Part shown: positions 26,536 to 35,850 of the stretch, one piece after another
How the letters are laid out: each line of letters opens with the position of its first letter
Position numbering within the stretch: position 1 is the first letter of the stretch
Assembly (NCBI RefSeq): GCF_009861525.1
Contig: NZ_WVHL01000006.1
Coordinates: 124,001-188,000, forward strand
Source: Pseudomonas sp. LD120
Lineage (GTDB): Bacteria > Pseudomonadota > Gammaproteobacteria > Pseudomonadales > Pseudomonadaceae
Direction: 5' to 3'
DNA: 64,000 nt
Made by a program: the position numbers and the translations under genes
Notes under the pieces: generated by a model
The model's database searches: none
Told to the model about the DNA's origin: nothing
Seen by the model: the letters and a program-made list of their open reading frames with translations, nothing else

Positions 26536-27942
26536 TCAGCCCTGAGCCACGGAACAGCTCGGCAAAGCCGCTGAGGCCCGAGGCAAGCGCAGCGCCAGGA
26601 GTGCCCCAAGCAGGGCCAGCAAAGCACTGGCGGCGGTGGCTATTTCAATGCCGTGGGCCTGATTGCCGGTCGGGCTCAGGGTGTTGGCCAGCGACACCAG
26701 CAGCGCCAACCCCAGGGCCCCGCCAATCTGCTGACTGGTGGACGCCACACCCGCCGCCACCCCTTGCTCGACAGCGGCAATGCCCTGACCGGCCGAAACC
26801 CACATTGAAGTCCAGGTCATGCCCTGGCCAATGCTCATCACCACGATGCCCGGCAGCAGCCCGACAAAGCCGTGGCTGCCGGACAAGGCCAGGTAGATCA
26901 TGCCGATGCCCACGGCCCCCGCCAGCAGGCCGGTGACCAGGCTCGCCCGCAGGCCAATGCGCAGCAGCGCCCGTTCCGCGACCCAGATGCCCAGCGTGCA
27001 TAGCAGGGTCGAGGGCAGGAACGCCAACCCGCTCTGCAGCACGCTGAACTGATAGACCTGCTGGAAATACAGGCTGAGAAAGTAGTACTGCACGCCGAAA
27101 CTGCTCATGAACAGCGCGGTAATCAGCATGGCCATGCGCAGCTGTGGATAACCCAGCAGGCGCAGCGGCATCAGCGGATCGCGGCAGCGTTGTTCCAGGC
27201 GCACAAACAGCCCGAGCAAGGCCAGGGACAACGCCAGGCAACCCAGGGTCCCCGGCGCGCCCCAGCCCCACTCCGGGCCCTGGACGATAGAGAACACCAG
27301 CAGGGTGCCGCCCAGGGTCACGGTCAGCGCGCCGCGCAGGTCGAACTGGCGGCTGCGCTGGCGTGGCGGGTCAGCGGGAATCCAGCGCCGGGCCAGCAAC
27401 GCGCAGGCACCGGCCAGGGGCACGTTGACCAGAAACACCGCTTCCCAACCCCAGTACTGGGTCAGCACCCCGCCCAGCAGGGCACCCAGGGCCAGCCCCG
27501 CCGCCGAGGCCGCGCTCCACACCGCGAAGGCCCGGTTGCGCACCGGCCCTTCGGCGTACCAGGTATTGATCAAGGCCAGGGTCGCGGGGAACAACATCGC
27601 CCCGCCGACGCCCTGTACCGCCCGCGACAGCACCAGCAACAGCGCGCTGCCACCCAGGCCACCGGCCAGGGATGCCAGGGCATACAGCGACTGCCCGACG
27701 ATGTAGAAACGCCGCTTGCCCAGCAGGTCCGCCGCGCGTCCGCCCAGCAGCAGGAAACCACCGAAAGCCACGCTGTAGGCACTGACCACCCATTGCAATT
27801 GCTGGGCAGAGAACCCCAGGCGAAGGCCGATTTCCGGCAACGCCACAAAGACGATGGTGGCGTCCAGGGCAATGATCAGTTGCGCGGTGGCCAGCAGTGA
27901 CAGCATCCAGCCCGACGGCTTGGCTAACGGGGTCGCGGACAT
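26536..27942 (-). CDS. MFS drug exporter, DHA2 (EmrB/QacA) type
   Basis: 468 residues from the ATG at 27942 (AAGGA eight bases upstream). About 14 helices. The motif-A loop reads GGRAADLLGKRRFYIVG and motif C lies in AASAAGLALGALLGGVL, features of 14-TMS drug-proton antiporters. It converges with the EamA gene and diverges from the LysR gene at 28040, its probable regulator. Confidence 0.9.
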   Translation of the reverse strand: MSATPLAKPSGWMLSLLATAQLIIALDATIVFVALPEIGLRLGFSAQQLQWVVSAYSVAFGGFLLLGGRAADLLGKRRFYIVGQSLYALASLAGGLGGSALLLVLSRAVQGVGGAMLFPATLALINTWYAEGPVRNRAFAVWSAASAAGLALGALLGGVLTQYWGWEAVFLVNVPLAGACALLARRWIPADPPRQRSRQFDLRGALTVTLGGTLLVFSIVQGPEWGWGAPGTLGCLALSLALLGLFVRLEQRCRDPLMPLRLLGYPQLRMAMLITALFMSSFGVQYYFLSLYFQQVYQFSVLQSGLAFLPSTLLCTLGIWVAERALLRIGLRASLVTGLLAGAVGIGMIYLALSGSHGFVGLLPGIVVMSIGQGMTWTSMWVSAGQGIAAVEQGVAAGVASTSQQIGGALGLALLVSLANTLSPTGNQAHGIEIATAASALLALLGALLALRLPRASAALPSCSVAQG

Positions 27943-28039
27943 CGCGAGAATCCTTGTGTGGAAATAAGCGGCGGCCAGTGTCATCGATGCGGTTTAAATG
28001 ATAAATACGGCCTTCTCTCTTTCAGTAATGACTTTAATC

Positions 28040-28924
28040 ATGGATCTGAACGCCCTTCGTCTACTGGTCCGGGTCGCCGAAACCCGCAGTTTCACCCGCG
28101 CCGCCGGTGACCTGGGGCTGACCCAGTCCGGCCTGTCCCGGGCCATCTCGCGCCTGGAGCAACAGCTCGGTGTGCGCCTGCTGCAACGCAACACCCGCAG
28201 TGTCAGCCTGACCCCGGACGGCCAGGTGCTGGTGGAGCGGGCAGCGCCGTTGCTGGCGGAGCTGGCCCATGCCGAGCACCTGCTGCTGGACCGCCGCGAC
28301 TCGCCCAGCGGGATGTTGAAGATCAGCACGCCGTCGCTGTTCGGGCGCAAGGTGGTGATGCCGGTGATTGGCGAGCTGACGGCCCAGCATCCCCAGTTGA
28401 GCGTCGAGGCGGTGATGACCGATCGGGTGGTGGACATCATCGACGAAGGGTTTGACGCGGTGCTGCGCACCGGGCTGATCCAGGATCAGCGCCTGATCGC
28501 CCGGCCCCTGGCGCCCCTGCGCTGGGTCACCGTGGCGGCACCGGCCTACCTGGAGCGCCACGGCACACCGCGGCAGCTGGCGGACCTGCAGCAGCACAAC
28601 TGCCTGACGGTGCGCAATCTGCGCAGCGGCCGGCTGGTGGACTGGCAGTTCATGGACCAGGGCAAGCCCCTGGACCTGGCGGTGCAGGGGCGGCTGATCT
28701 TCGACATCGGCGATGCCCTGGTGGATGCAGTGCTCGGCGGGTTCGGCGTTGCCCAGTTGATGGAGTTCGCCGTGCGCGATGCCCTGGATGCCGGCCTGCT
28801 GCTGCCGGTGCTGCATGCGCATGCCGGGCGCAGTCGGCAGCTGTCGTTGGTGTATCCCCCCTCGCGCCAGTGTTCGCCGAAGCTCACCGCCCTGGCCGAC
28901 GCCCTGGGCCGGATCAGTTGGTAG
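28040..28924 (+). CDS. LysR-family regulator
   Basis: 294 residues from the ATG at 28040 (MDLNALRLLVRVAETRSFTRAAGDLGLTQSGLSRAISRLE...). The effector domain follows from about residue 90. It is divergent from the DHA2 pump with a 97-base gap. Its 3' end overlaps by about 11 bases the convergent YbaK-domain pseudogene. Confidence 0.92.
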   Translation: MDLNALRLLVRVAETRSFTRAAGDLGLTQSGLSRAISRLEQQLGVRLLQRNTRSVSLTPDGQVLVERAAPLLAELAHAEHLLLDRRDSPSGMLKISTPSLFGRKVVMPVIGELTAQHPQLSVEAVMTDRVVDIIDEGFDAVLRTGLIQDQRLIARPLAPLRWVTVAAPAYLERHGTPRQLADLQQHNCLTVRNLRSGRLVDWQFMDQGKPLDLAVQGRLIFDIGDALVDAVLGGFGVAQLMEFAVRDALDAGLLLPVLHAHAGRSRQLSLVYPPSRQCSPKLTALADALGRISW

Positions 28925-29403
28925 GAACCTGCAAGCCCTCGGCCTTCTGGGTCACGCTCAACAGCAGCGGCCGGGCGATCCTCAAATAGTTCTGGGTATC
29001 AAGGACCATGGAGGCATCCAGGCGTTCGGCATTGAAAGCCGATTTCGGCGTAGCGCTTGATCAGTGGCGGATCGAAGCTCAGCGGAGGAATGGCACCGAT
29101 CACGCAACCGGTCAGTTCCCTGGCCAGCGCCGCCGGGACCAGTTGGGCCTTGTTGCCGCCCAGGGCCGCACCGACCTTGTTCATGTCGCGCTTCTGGTCG
29201 CCGGAGAGAATCACCAGCCCATACACATCGCTCATGCCCTTGAGGCTGCACAGCATGGCCTTGGCCCCCTGCCCCGGCTCGGTGCCACGAATCTCGGCGA
29301 CCCACGCCGACGGCCCTTCGGCCGGGTGCAGGATCACCCGATAACGGGCCTGATGGCTGTCCAACAGGTTCACCAGACGCTGGAAGACTTCGTGCATGTG
29401 CAA
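28914..29403 (-). pseudogene. YbaK/aminoacyl-tRNA deacylase-domain gene with frameshift
   Basis: The frame from 29403 encodes 134 residues of a YbaK/ProXp-like domain (ILHPAEGPSAWVAEIRGTEP ... VILSGDQKRDMNKVGAALG) that hydrolyses mischarged tRNA. After KRYAEIG it turns into FQCRTPGCLHGP and stops at 28999. Removing one C of the CC at 29039-29040 restores the family ending KRYAEIAFNAERLDASMV and continues to a stop at 28914. So there is a one-base insertion near the C-terminus: real inactivation, strain-level variation or a sequencing error. About 110 core residues remain intact. Confidence 0.75.
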
Positions 29404-29430
29404 TCCTTGAAAGAGTGGCTCCGACGCGCC

Positions 29431-30036
29431 TCAAGCCTCGCTAACCTGAGGCAACCGACGGCCGACAACGGCCTCGCCAATGGTCAGGAAGTGCCCCCCC
29501 GCCACATGGTGCAGGGTGCGCAGCCGGTCCTGGCCGTCGAAATGCCAGCGCCCCTCGTTGAACACCCGCGCATCGGCCTGGGCGGCAATCACTTCACCAA
29601 GAAACAGGTCGTAGTGTTGGTGGTTGTGGGGTTCGGGCAGCAGCCGGCATTCCAGCCAGGCCACGCAGCCTTCGAGCAACGGCGCCGCTAGCTGCTCGCC
29701 GGCAAAGGTGGCGAGGTCGTAAGCGGTAAACTTGTCGCCGCCAGCCTGGCTCAACTCCAGTCCGGAGCTGTTGCCCAGGGTCTGCACAATGTCCACCTGG
29801 GTGGCGCAGGGCACGTTGAGGACAAAGGTGCCCGAGGCTTCCAGCAACTGCCGGGTCCAGGTGGACTTGTCGAGCACCACAGCCACCTTCGGCGGCTCGA
29901 AATCCAGGGGCATGGCCCAGGCGGCGGCCATGATGTTGCGCTGCCCGCCATGGGCGGCGCTGACCAGCACCGTAGGGCCGTGATTGAGCAGACGGTAGGC
30001 TTTTTCCAATGGCACCGGATGACGAAATGCAGGCAT
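29431..30036 (-). CDS. Flavin reductase-domain protein
   Basis: 201 residues from the ATG at 30036 behind AGGAG. The split-barrel flavin-binding pattern is seen (TVLVSAAHGGQRNIMAAAWAMPLDFEPPKVAVVLDKSTWTR...; TFVLNVPCATQVDIVQTLG). Members bind FMN and reduce it with NAD(P)H or act on aromatic or quinone substrates. It is divergent from the SDR gene (162 bases). Confidence 0.88.
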   Translation of the reverse strand: MPAFRHPVPLEKAYRLLNHGPTVLVSAAHGGQRNIMAAAWAMPLDFEPPKVAVVLDKSTWTRQLLEASGTFVLNVPCATQVDIVQTLGNSSGLELSQAGGDKFTAYDLATFAGEQLAAPLLEGCVAWLECRLLPEPHNHQHYDLFLGEVIAAQADARVFNEGRWHFDGQDRLRTLHHVAGGHFLTIGEAVVGRRLPQVSEA

Positions 30037-30198
30037 GGCAGGCTCCTGAAAAAGGCCGATTGTAGACCCATCCGCCACCTGTGCAGCCACGCTGATTGGG
30101 CGGATTTTCTGGACAGTCCGTCCAAGCATCGACGGCTTATCAACGCCATGGCAGACACTAGACTCAGCGTTCACCGCAATCGTCGAAGGAGCCATGCC

Positions 30199-30972
30199 AT
30201 GGCGGATCATTCCCTGAACAACAAAGTCGTGCTGATCGCCGGCGGGGTGAAGAACCTCGGTGGCCTGCTTGCCCGCGATCTCGCCAGCCACGGTGCCAGG
30301 GCCGTGGCCGTGCACTACAACAGCGATGCCAGTCAGGCCGATGCCCAGAACACCCTGGAGGCGCTCAGGGCCCTAGGGGTCGACACCCACGCCTGGCAGG
30401 CCGACCTTACCCGCGCCGGTGCGGTGGAGCGTCTGTTCAGCGAGGTCAAGGCACGCTTCGGCCAGATCGACATCGCCATCAACACCGTGGGCAAAGTGCT
30501 GAAGAAACCCATCATCGAAATCAGCGAAGACGAGTACGACCAAATGTTCGCGGTCAATGCCAAGAGCGCGTTCTTCTTCATCAAGGAAGCCGGCAAGCAC
30601 CTGGAGGACAACGGCAAGCTGGTGACCCTGGTGACGTCGCTGCTGGGGGCCTTCACCCCGTTCTATGCCGCCTACGGCGGTTCCAAGGCGCCGGTGGAGC
30701 ATTTCACTCGCGCCGCCGCCAAAGAGTTCGGCGCCCGGGGCATTTCGGTAACGGCTGTAGGACCGGGCCCCATGGACACGCCGTTCTTCTACCCCGCCGA
30801 AGGCGCCGACGCCGTGGCCTACCACCAGAGTGCCGCGGCCCTGTCGCCGTCGAGCAAGACCGGGCTTACCGATATCGAGGACGTGGTGCCCTTCATTCGT
30901 CATCTGGTGACCGAAGGCTGGTGGATCACTGGCCAGACCTTACTGATCAACGGCGGCTACACCACCAAGTAA
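30199..30972 (+). CDS. Short-chain dehydrogenase/reductase
   Basis: 257 residues. The nucleotide-binding loop is AGGVKNLGG (a variant of TGxxxGxG), then NTVG, and the catalytic pair is YGGSK with a Ser upstream in VTSLLGAF. C-terminal VGPGPMDTPFF is the usual post-catalytic loop. The ATG is preceded by AAGGAG. The substrate is unknown; co-regulation with the divergent flavin reductase and the LysR gene downstream is plausible. Confidence 0.92.
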   Translation: MADHSLNNKVVLIAGGVKNLGGLLARDLASHGARAVAVHYNSDASQADAQNTLEALRALGVDTHAWQADLTRAGAVERLFSEVKARFGQIDIAINTVGKVLKKPIIEISEDEYDQMFAVNAKSAFFFIKEAGKHLEDNGKLVTLVTSLLGAFTPFYAAYGGSKAPVEHFTRAAAKEFGARGISVTAVGPGPMDTPFFYPAEGADAVAYHQSAAALSPSSKTGLTDIEDVVPFIRHLVTEGWWITGQTLLINGGYTTK

Positions 30973-31077
30973 TCCTGGCGCCCAAGGGGTAAATTGGCCT
31001 GCCGATCCGCCGCACCGCCTCGCACGCTGCAGCGGCTCATTGCCATCAGGTATCCCCGAACCAGGATCGTTGTGCAG

Positions 31078-31986
31078 ATGGATAAGCTTGAGCAATACCG
31101 AGTGTTCATCCAGGTGGCCGACATGGGCAGTTTCATCAAGGCTGCCCATGCCCTGGAACTGCCCAGAGCCACCGTTTCCTCCGCCGTGCAGCAATTGGAA
31201 ACCGGGCTCGGCACCCGACTGCTGCACCGCACCACCCGGCATGTACAGTTGACCGCCGACGGCATCATCCTTCTGGAGCGGGCACGCTGCCTGCTGGCCG
31301 ATGCCTTCGAACTCAACCGGCTGTTCCAACACCGCCAGGTGGACGTCAGCGGGCGCTTGAATATCGATGTGCCCAGCCGCATCGCCCGGCGCCTGATCGT
31401 TCCTGCCCTGCCCCAGTGGCTGGCACAGTACCCGGGCCTGCAATTGGCGCTGGGGGCAAGCGATCGCAGCATTGATCTGGTCCAGGAAGGCGTCGATTGC
31501 GCAATCCGCGTCGGCACCCTGGCAAGCAGCAGCCTGATCGCTCGCCCGTTGGGGCAACTGGCCCTGATCAATTGCGCCAGCCCCGGCTACCTCGCCCAAC
31601 ACGGCCAACCTCACAATGCCCAAGACCTGCAGAGCGGCCAATGGATGGTCGGTTACGCCTCGCCAGATACCGGCCGCGAACAACCCTGGGAATACCTGCA
31701 AGACGGTCGCGAACACTTCCTGGGCCTGCCCAGCCGGGTGATCGTCAACAACGCCGAGAACTACATCGCCTGCTGTCGCCAGGGGCTGGGCATGATTCAG
31801 GTGCCGCGCTTCGATGTACAGCACCTGCTGGACCGTGGCGAGCTGGTGCAGATACTCCACGAACTGCCGGTCTCGCCCATGGACATCTGTGCACTGTACC
31901 CCGACCGCCGCCATCGCTCGCGCCGTCTCAACGTTTTCATCGAGTGGTTCGCCGAACTGATCCAACCGCAGCTGGAGACTTGCTGA
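31078..31986 (+). CDS. LysR-family regulator
   Basis: 302 residues (MDKLEQYRVFIQVADMGSFI...). The helix-turn-helix is SFIKAAHALELPRATVSSAVQQLETGLG and the effector domain runs from about 90 to 295. It lies 105 bases after the SDR on the same strand, so it may regulate the SDR/flavin-reductase pair. The ribosome site is weak. Confidence 0.92.
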   Translation: MDKLEQYRVFIQVADMGSFIKAAHALELPRATVSSAVQQLETGLGTRLLHRTTRHVQLTADGIILLERARCLLADAFELNRLFQHRQVDVSGRLNIDVPSRIARRLIVPALPQWLAQYPGLQLALGASDRSIDLVQEGVDCAIRVGTLASSSLIARPLGQLALINCASPGYLAQHGQPHNAQDLQSGQWMVGYASPDTGREQPWEYLQDGREHFLGLPSRVIVNNAENYIACCRQGLGMIQVPRFDVQHLLDRGELVQILHELPVSPMDICALYPDRRHRSRRLNVFIEWFAELIQPQLETC

Positions 31987-32040
31987 CGAACAGCAGAACG
32001 TGAGATGAAAGCGCCTTCAACGGATTGAGATCCCCGGACC

Positions 32041-32571
32041 ATGACCCACGTTCACCTCACCGCTCCAGAGCTTGACGACCTGACCGATCTGCTGGCGTTC
32101 GAAGAACAAAACCGGGCCTTTTTCGAAGCGTCGATCAACGCCCGCCCTCCCCACTACTATTCCCGCGAGGGGGTAGCCGAAGCCATCGTCCAGGCTCGGC
32201 AAGACGCCGAAGCGGATCGCGGCTATCAGTTTTTGATTCGCCAGGACTCACAGTTGGTGGGACGCATCAATCTGCACCGGGTGCAGCGCCCCTACTTCAA
32301 CTGCGCGGAATTGGGCTATCGGGTGGGCGCCCGCTTCAACGGCCGAGGTATCGCCAGGGCCGCGGTGGAACAGGTCCTGCAGCAGGCCTTCGGGGAATTG
32401 CAACTGAGCCGTATCGAAGCCAACGCCCGTCCGGAAAACCTCGGCTCGGTGCGGGTCCTGGAAGCGTCCGGGTTCTCCTGTTACGGCCATTCACGCCGCA
32501 GCTTCCTGCTGCACGGACAGTGGTTCGACCGTTTGCATTACGAATGCCACGGGTCGCTGCAAAAACGCTAA
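32041..32571 (+). CDS. RimJ/RimL-type GNAT acetyltransferase
   Basis: 176 residues. The acetyl-CoA loop is VGARFNGRGIARAAVEQVLQQAF, followed by IEANARPENLGSVRVLEASGF, the RimJ/RimL hallmark. These enzymes acetylate N-termini of ribosomal proteins or small amines; the target is not predictable. Monocistronic. Confidence 0.87.
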   Translation: MTHVHLTAPELDDLTDLLAFEEQNRAFFEASINARPPHYYSREGVAEAIVQARQDAEADRGYQFLIRQDSQLVGRINLHRVQRPYFNCAELGYRVGARFNGRGIARAAVEQVLQQAFGELQLSRIEANARPENLGSVRVLEASGFSCYGHSRRSFLLHGQWFDRLHYECHGSLQKR

Positions 32572-32676
32572 CCCTCATCAGGACCTTGCAGTGGCAGTTC
32601 GGCTGCTCGGCAGACCACCCGGCGCGCCCCTGATCGGTGCTTAGCGCACGAGGTGTCATGGTCATGGGCAGCCCTC

Positions 32677-33993
32677 TCAACTGGACAGTTGATTGGCGAA
32701 CTGCCCCACCGCACCCACGACTTTCTGCGCACCGTCCTGAATCTCGACGATCACCGTGCCGGCCTCCGCCGCCAGGGTCAGGCCTTGTTCAGCCTGCTGC
32801 CGGCCTTCAGCCATCAGTTCCACCGCCGAGCGGGCCATGTCCTGGTTTTGCCGCACGACGCCGACGATCTCGTCGGTGGCGTTGCTGGTGCGCGAGGCCA
32901 GTTGCCGGACCTCGTCGGCCACCACGGCGAAACCACGTCCCTGTTCACCGGCTCGGGCGGCCTCGATCGCCGCGTTGAGCGCCAGCAAGTTGGTCTGCTC
33001 GGCAATCCCGCTGATGGTCTTGACGATGCTGCCAATCACCAGCGATTGCTCGTTCAAGGCCTCGATACCGTCACCGGCGTCTTGCATGCACTTGGCCAGG
33101 TCACGCATTACATCGAGGGTTTCGGTGACGACCGCGGAGCCGCGTTGGGCGCTGGTGTCGGTCTGACGAGAGATGCTGTACGCCATGTTCGCCGCCTCGG
33201 CCACCGAACGTTCTTGGTTGACCTGATCGGTGATCACCGTGGCGAACTTCACCACCTTGTAGAGTTGACCGCTGGCATTCAACACCGGGTTGTAGGAAGC
33301 ATCGAGCCACACAACACGACCCTGGCTGTCGACACGTTTGAAGCGATCGGCGACATACTCACCAGCGTTCAAGCGCGCCCAGAAATCCTGGTAGGACGGG
33401 CCTTCATACTCCTGAGGCTCGCAGAACAGACGATGCTTCTGGCCCATGACTTCATCAAGGCGGTAGCCCATGCACGCCAGGAAACGCGGGTTAGCGGTGA
33501 GCACCCGGCCTTGCAGGTCGAACTCGATCACAGCAGTGGAGCGCAGCAACGCCGCCATCAGGTTTTCATGCTCGCAGGCACTTTCCACCGAAGCGGTCTG
33601 GTCGGTACAGATCAAGGAGTAATGGTCGAGTTTTCCGGTGCTGTCGTGAATCGGCTGGACACAGATCTGCAACCACGCATCGCGCTCGTCACTGCGCTGC
33701 AGGCGCAACTGCCCGACATAGGGCTCGTTGCGGGCCAAGGCGGCCTTGAGGGCGCGCTGCTGCTCCACCGCCTGCGGGTGATGCGAAACGATGCTGTCCA
33801 GAGGCTGCCCACACAACTGCCGCGCATCACGTTCCAGGGTTTGGGCAAATGGGGGATTGACTCGCAGAATCGTCCCCTGGTCATCCAGCTCGATACTGAG
33901 CATCTGGGTTTCCAGGCAGGCCTTGAATTGTTGCAGAGCACTCAGTTCTTGGCTCAAGGTCACAAGCTGTTGCTTCAAGCGTTTGTTGAACAT
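32677..33993 (-). CDS. Soluble PAS-PAS-MCP receptor, BdlA-like (copy 1)
   Basis: 438 residues without membrane helices. Two PAS domains (about 20-130 and 145-260; the second with GRVLTANPRFLACMGYRLDEVMGQKHRLFCEP) are followed by a short MCP signalling hairpin (GIAEQTNLLALNAAIEAARA; GFAVVADEVRQLASRT). The arrangement and size match BdlA, the biofilm-dispersion regulator of P. aeruginosa; Aer-like redox sensing is the alternative. A paralogue of equal length lies directly upstream. No ligand cofactor can be assigned. Confidence 0.9.
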   Translation of the reverse strand: MFNKRLKQQLVTLSQELSALQQFKACLETQMLSIELDDQGTILRVNPPFAQTLERDARQLCGQPLDSIVSHHPQAVEQQRALKAALARNEPYVGQLRLQRSDERDAWLQICVQPIHDSTGKLDHYSLICTDQTASVESACEHENLMAALLRSTAVIEFDLQGRVLTANPRFLACMGYRLDEVMGQKHRLFCEPQEYEGPSYQDFWARLNAGEYVADRFKRVDSQGRVVWLDASYNPVLNASGQLYKVVKFATVITDQVNQERSVAEAANMAYSISRQTDTSAQRGSAVVTETLDVMRDLAKCMQDAGDGIEALNEQSLVIGSIVKTISGIAEQTNLLALNAAIEAARAGEQGRGFAVVADEVRQLASRTSNATDEIVGVVRQNQDMARSAVELMAEGRQQAEQGLTLAAEAGTVIVEIQDGAQKVVGAVGQFANQLSS

Positions 33994-34182
33994 GGATACA
34001 CCGACAGACTAAGAGTGGATACAGCATCCACCTACCCATCGGCGCAGCACGGTCTTTCTCCAAGCTGCTCCCGGTCTTTCAGAAATATCTGAATATCTCT
34101 TGGGAAACCTGCTTATTTTTCTTGTTTGCCGACGGCGCCACCTGGAACCACAAACCGCGCCCAGTCAGCGCTGCCAGGCCAA

Positions 34183-35499
34183 TCAGGACGACAACTGATT
34201 GGCGAACTGCCCGACCGCGCTGACGACTTTCTGCGCACCGTCCTGGATCTCGACGATCACGGTGCCGGCCTCCGCCGCCAGAGCCAGCCCCTGTTCGGCC
34301 TGCAACTTGCCGGTGGCCATCAACTCCACGGCTTCTCGGGCCATGTCCTGGTTCTGGCGCACCACGCTGACGATCTCTTCGGTGGCCTTGCTGGTGCGCG
34401 AAGCCAATTGCCGGACCTCATCGGCGACCACCGCAAACCCCCGCCCCTGTTCACCGGCCCGGGCCGCTTCGATGGCTGCGTTGAGCGCCAGCAGGTTGGT
34501 CTGTTCGGCAATCCCACTGATGGTCTTGACGATGCTGCCAATCACCTGGGATTGATCGTTAAGGGCTTCAATGCCCTCGCCGGCGTCCTGCATGTGCTTG
34601 GCCAGATCACGCATTACGCTCACCGCTTCGGTCACCACCGTGGTGCCACGCTGGGCGCTGCTGTCGGTCTGCAATGACGTGCTGTAGGCAATGTTCGCCG
34701 CTTCGGCCACCGCCTGCTCCTGATTGACCTGATCGGTGATCACAGTGGCGAACTTCACCACCTTGTAGAGTTGACCACTGGCGTCCAGTACCGGGTTATA
34801 GGACGCCTCCAGCCAGACCGTGCGGCCATGGGCATCGATACGCTTGAAGCGCTCGGCGATGTACTCCCCGGCATTCAAGCGCTTCCAGAACGTCTGGTAG
34901 GCCGCGCTGTTGTACTCCTCGGGTTCACAGAACATGCGGTGATGCTTGCCCTTGATCTGCGCCAGGCTGTAACCCATGCTCGAGAGGAACCGCTCATTGG
35001 CGCTCAGCACATGACCATTGAGGTCGAACTCGATCACTGCCGTGGAACGCACTAAAGCGCCAATCAGGTTCTCGTGCTCGCGGGAGGCTTCGATGGTGCG
35101 GGTCAGGTCGCTGGAGAAAATCGCAAAGTATTTGATCCGCCCCTGCGAATCACGAATCGGCTGGGAGATCGAGCGCAACCAAGCCTCGTCACCATTGCCC
35201 CGCAACAAGCGCACCGCCCCGGCAAAGTGCTCGCCCCTGGTTAGGGTCGCCTTGAAGCGCTGGTAAAGCTCCTCGTTCCGGAGGTGAACCGGAACGATGT
35301 CCTCCAGGGCTCGTCCTACCAGGTCGCCGCCCTTGTAGAGCATTTCCTGAGCGAAGTTGTGATTGACCGATTGAATACGGCCATCGGCGCTCAGGCTGAA
35401 GACCAGCATCTCGCTTTCAAGACTCTCCTTAACTTGCTGAAGACTCGAAAGTTCTTCACGAAGAGCCGACAACTCTTGCTTCAAGCGTTTATTGAACAT
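34183..35499 (-). CDS. Soluble PAS-PAS-MCP receptor, BdlA-like (copy 2)
   Basis: 438 residues, same length as its neighbour and almost the same from PAS2 onward (NPVLDASGQLYKVVKFATVI; shared QFANQLSS end), while PAS1 differs clearly (MLVFSLSADGRIQSVNHNFAQEMLYKG). A tandem duplication with divergence of the first sensory domain. No membrane segment. A run of ten G (C on the coding strand) lies 11 bases upstream of its ATG. Confidence 0.9.
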   Translation of the reverse strand: MFNKRLKQELSALREELSSLQQVKESLESEMLVFSLSADGRIQSVNHNFAQEMLYKGGDLVGRALEDIVPVHLRNEELYQRFKATLTRGEHFAGAVRLLRGNGDEAWLRSISQPIRDSQGRIKYFAIFSSDLTRTIEASREHENLIGALVRSTAVIEFDLNGHVLSANERFLSSMGYSLAQIKGKHHRMFCEPEEYNSAAYQTFWKRLNAGEYIAERFKRIDAHGRTVWLEASYNPVLDASGQLYKVVKFATVITDQVNQEQAVAEAANIAYSTSLQTDSSAQRGTTVVTEAVSVMRDLAKHMQDAGEGIEALNDQSQVIGSIVKTISGIAEQTNLLALNAAIEAARAGEQGRGFAVVADEVRQLASRTSKATEEIVSVVRQNQDMAREAVELMATGKLQAEQGLALAAEAGTVIVEIQDGAQKVVSAVGQFANQLSS

Positions 35500-35510
35500 G
35501 GGGACGTACC

Positions 35511-35520
35511 GGGGGGGGGG
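35511..35520. repeat. G10 homopolymer in the 5' region of a receptor gene
   Basis: Ten consecutive G on the plus strand; the mRNA of the gene ending at 34183 would carry C10 just before its ribosome site region. A length-variable tract here could alter spacing of expression signals. Confidence 0.6.
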
Positions 35521-35617
35521 CTGAGAAAATAAGCGACTGTTGGCCTAACATCGGCCTGGAAAGAACTTTCTGAATAGCAGCCAGGACTTGTCTGAGCAAA
35601 ATAATTCAACGGCAAGC

Positions 35618-35640
35618 AAAGCCCCGGCTTGCGGGGCTTT
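35618..35640. terminator. Symmetric hairpin terminator
   Basis: Stem AAAGCCCCG / CGGGGCTTT, 5-base loop, T3 and A3 on the two sides, able to act in both directions although the T run is short. Confidence 0.5.
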
Positions 35641-35760
35641 CAGTGAACATTTTGCGCCCCCAGGACGGCCTGGCGCTGGCACCGAGACGATCAACGGCGA
35701 TGGCCGGAGTTGGACCATGAAGGCGCCACGCAAGGCACTTTTCCGGTAGGCAACTGCAAA

Positions 35761-35783
35761 GGACCGGCAGCGCTTTGCCGGCC
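35761..35783 (-). terminator. Hairpin after the DUF2790-like gene
   Basis: CCGGCA / TGCCGG core with flanking G-C pairs, followed on the minus strand by CCTTTGC. It is 68 bases beyond the stop of the upstream minus-strand gene. Confidence 0.45.
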
Positions 35784-35850
35784 CGATGTGCAATGAAACC
35801 GACGATCGAGCCCGGCAACGATCGACACCAGCGCGCCGAAGCCCCATGAA

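Larger units (their letters stand above)
35500..35850. other. Intergenic region with hairpins between receptor and DUF2790-like gene
   Basis: 351 bases without a gene. It contains the G10 run (35511-35520), a strong symmetric hairpin AAAGCCCCG / CGGGGCTTT (35618-35640) and a second, CCGGCA / TGCCGG (35764-35781), the last two probable transcription ends for the DUF2790-like gene. No coding frame is convincing. Confidence 0.5.

Noticed and set aside
35618..35640. Symmetric GCCCC hairpin as a regulatory RNA
   Set aside because: Simple short stem between two minus-strand genes; a transcription end explains it better.
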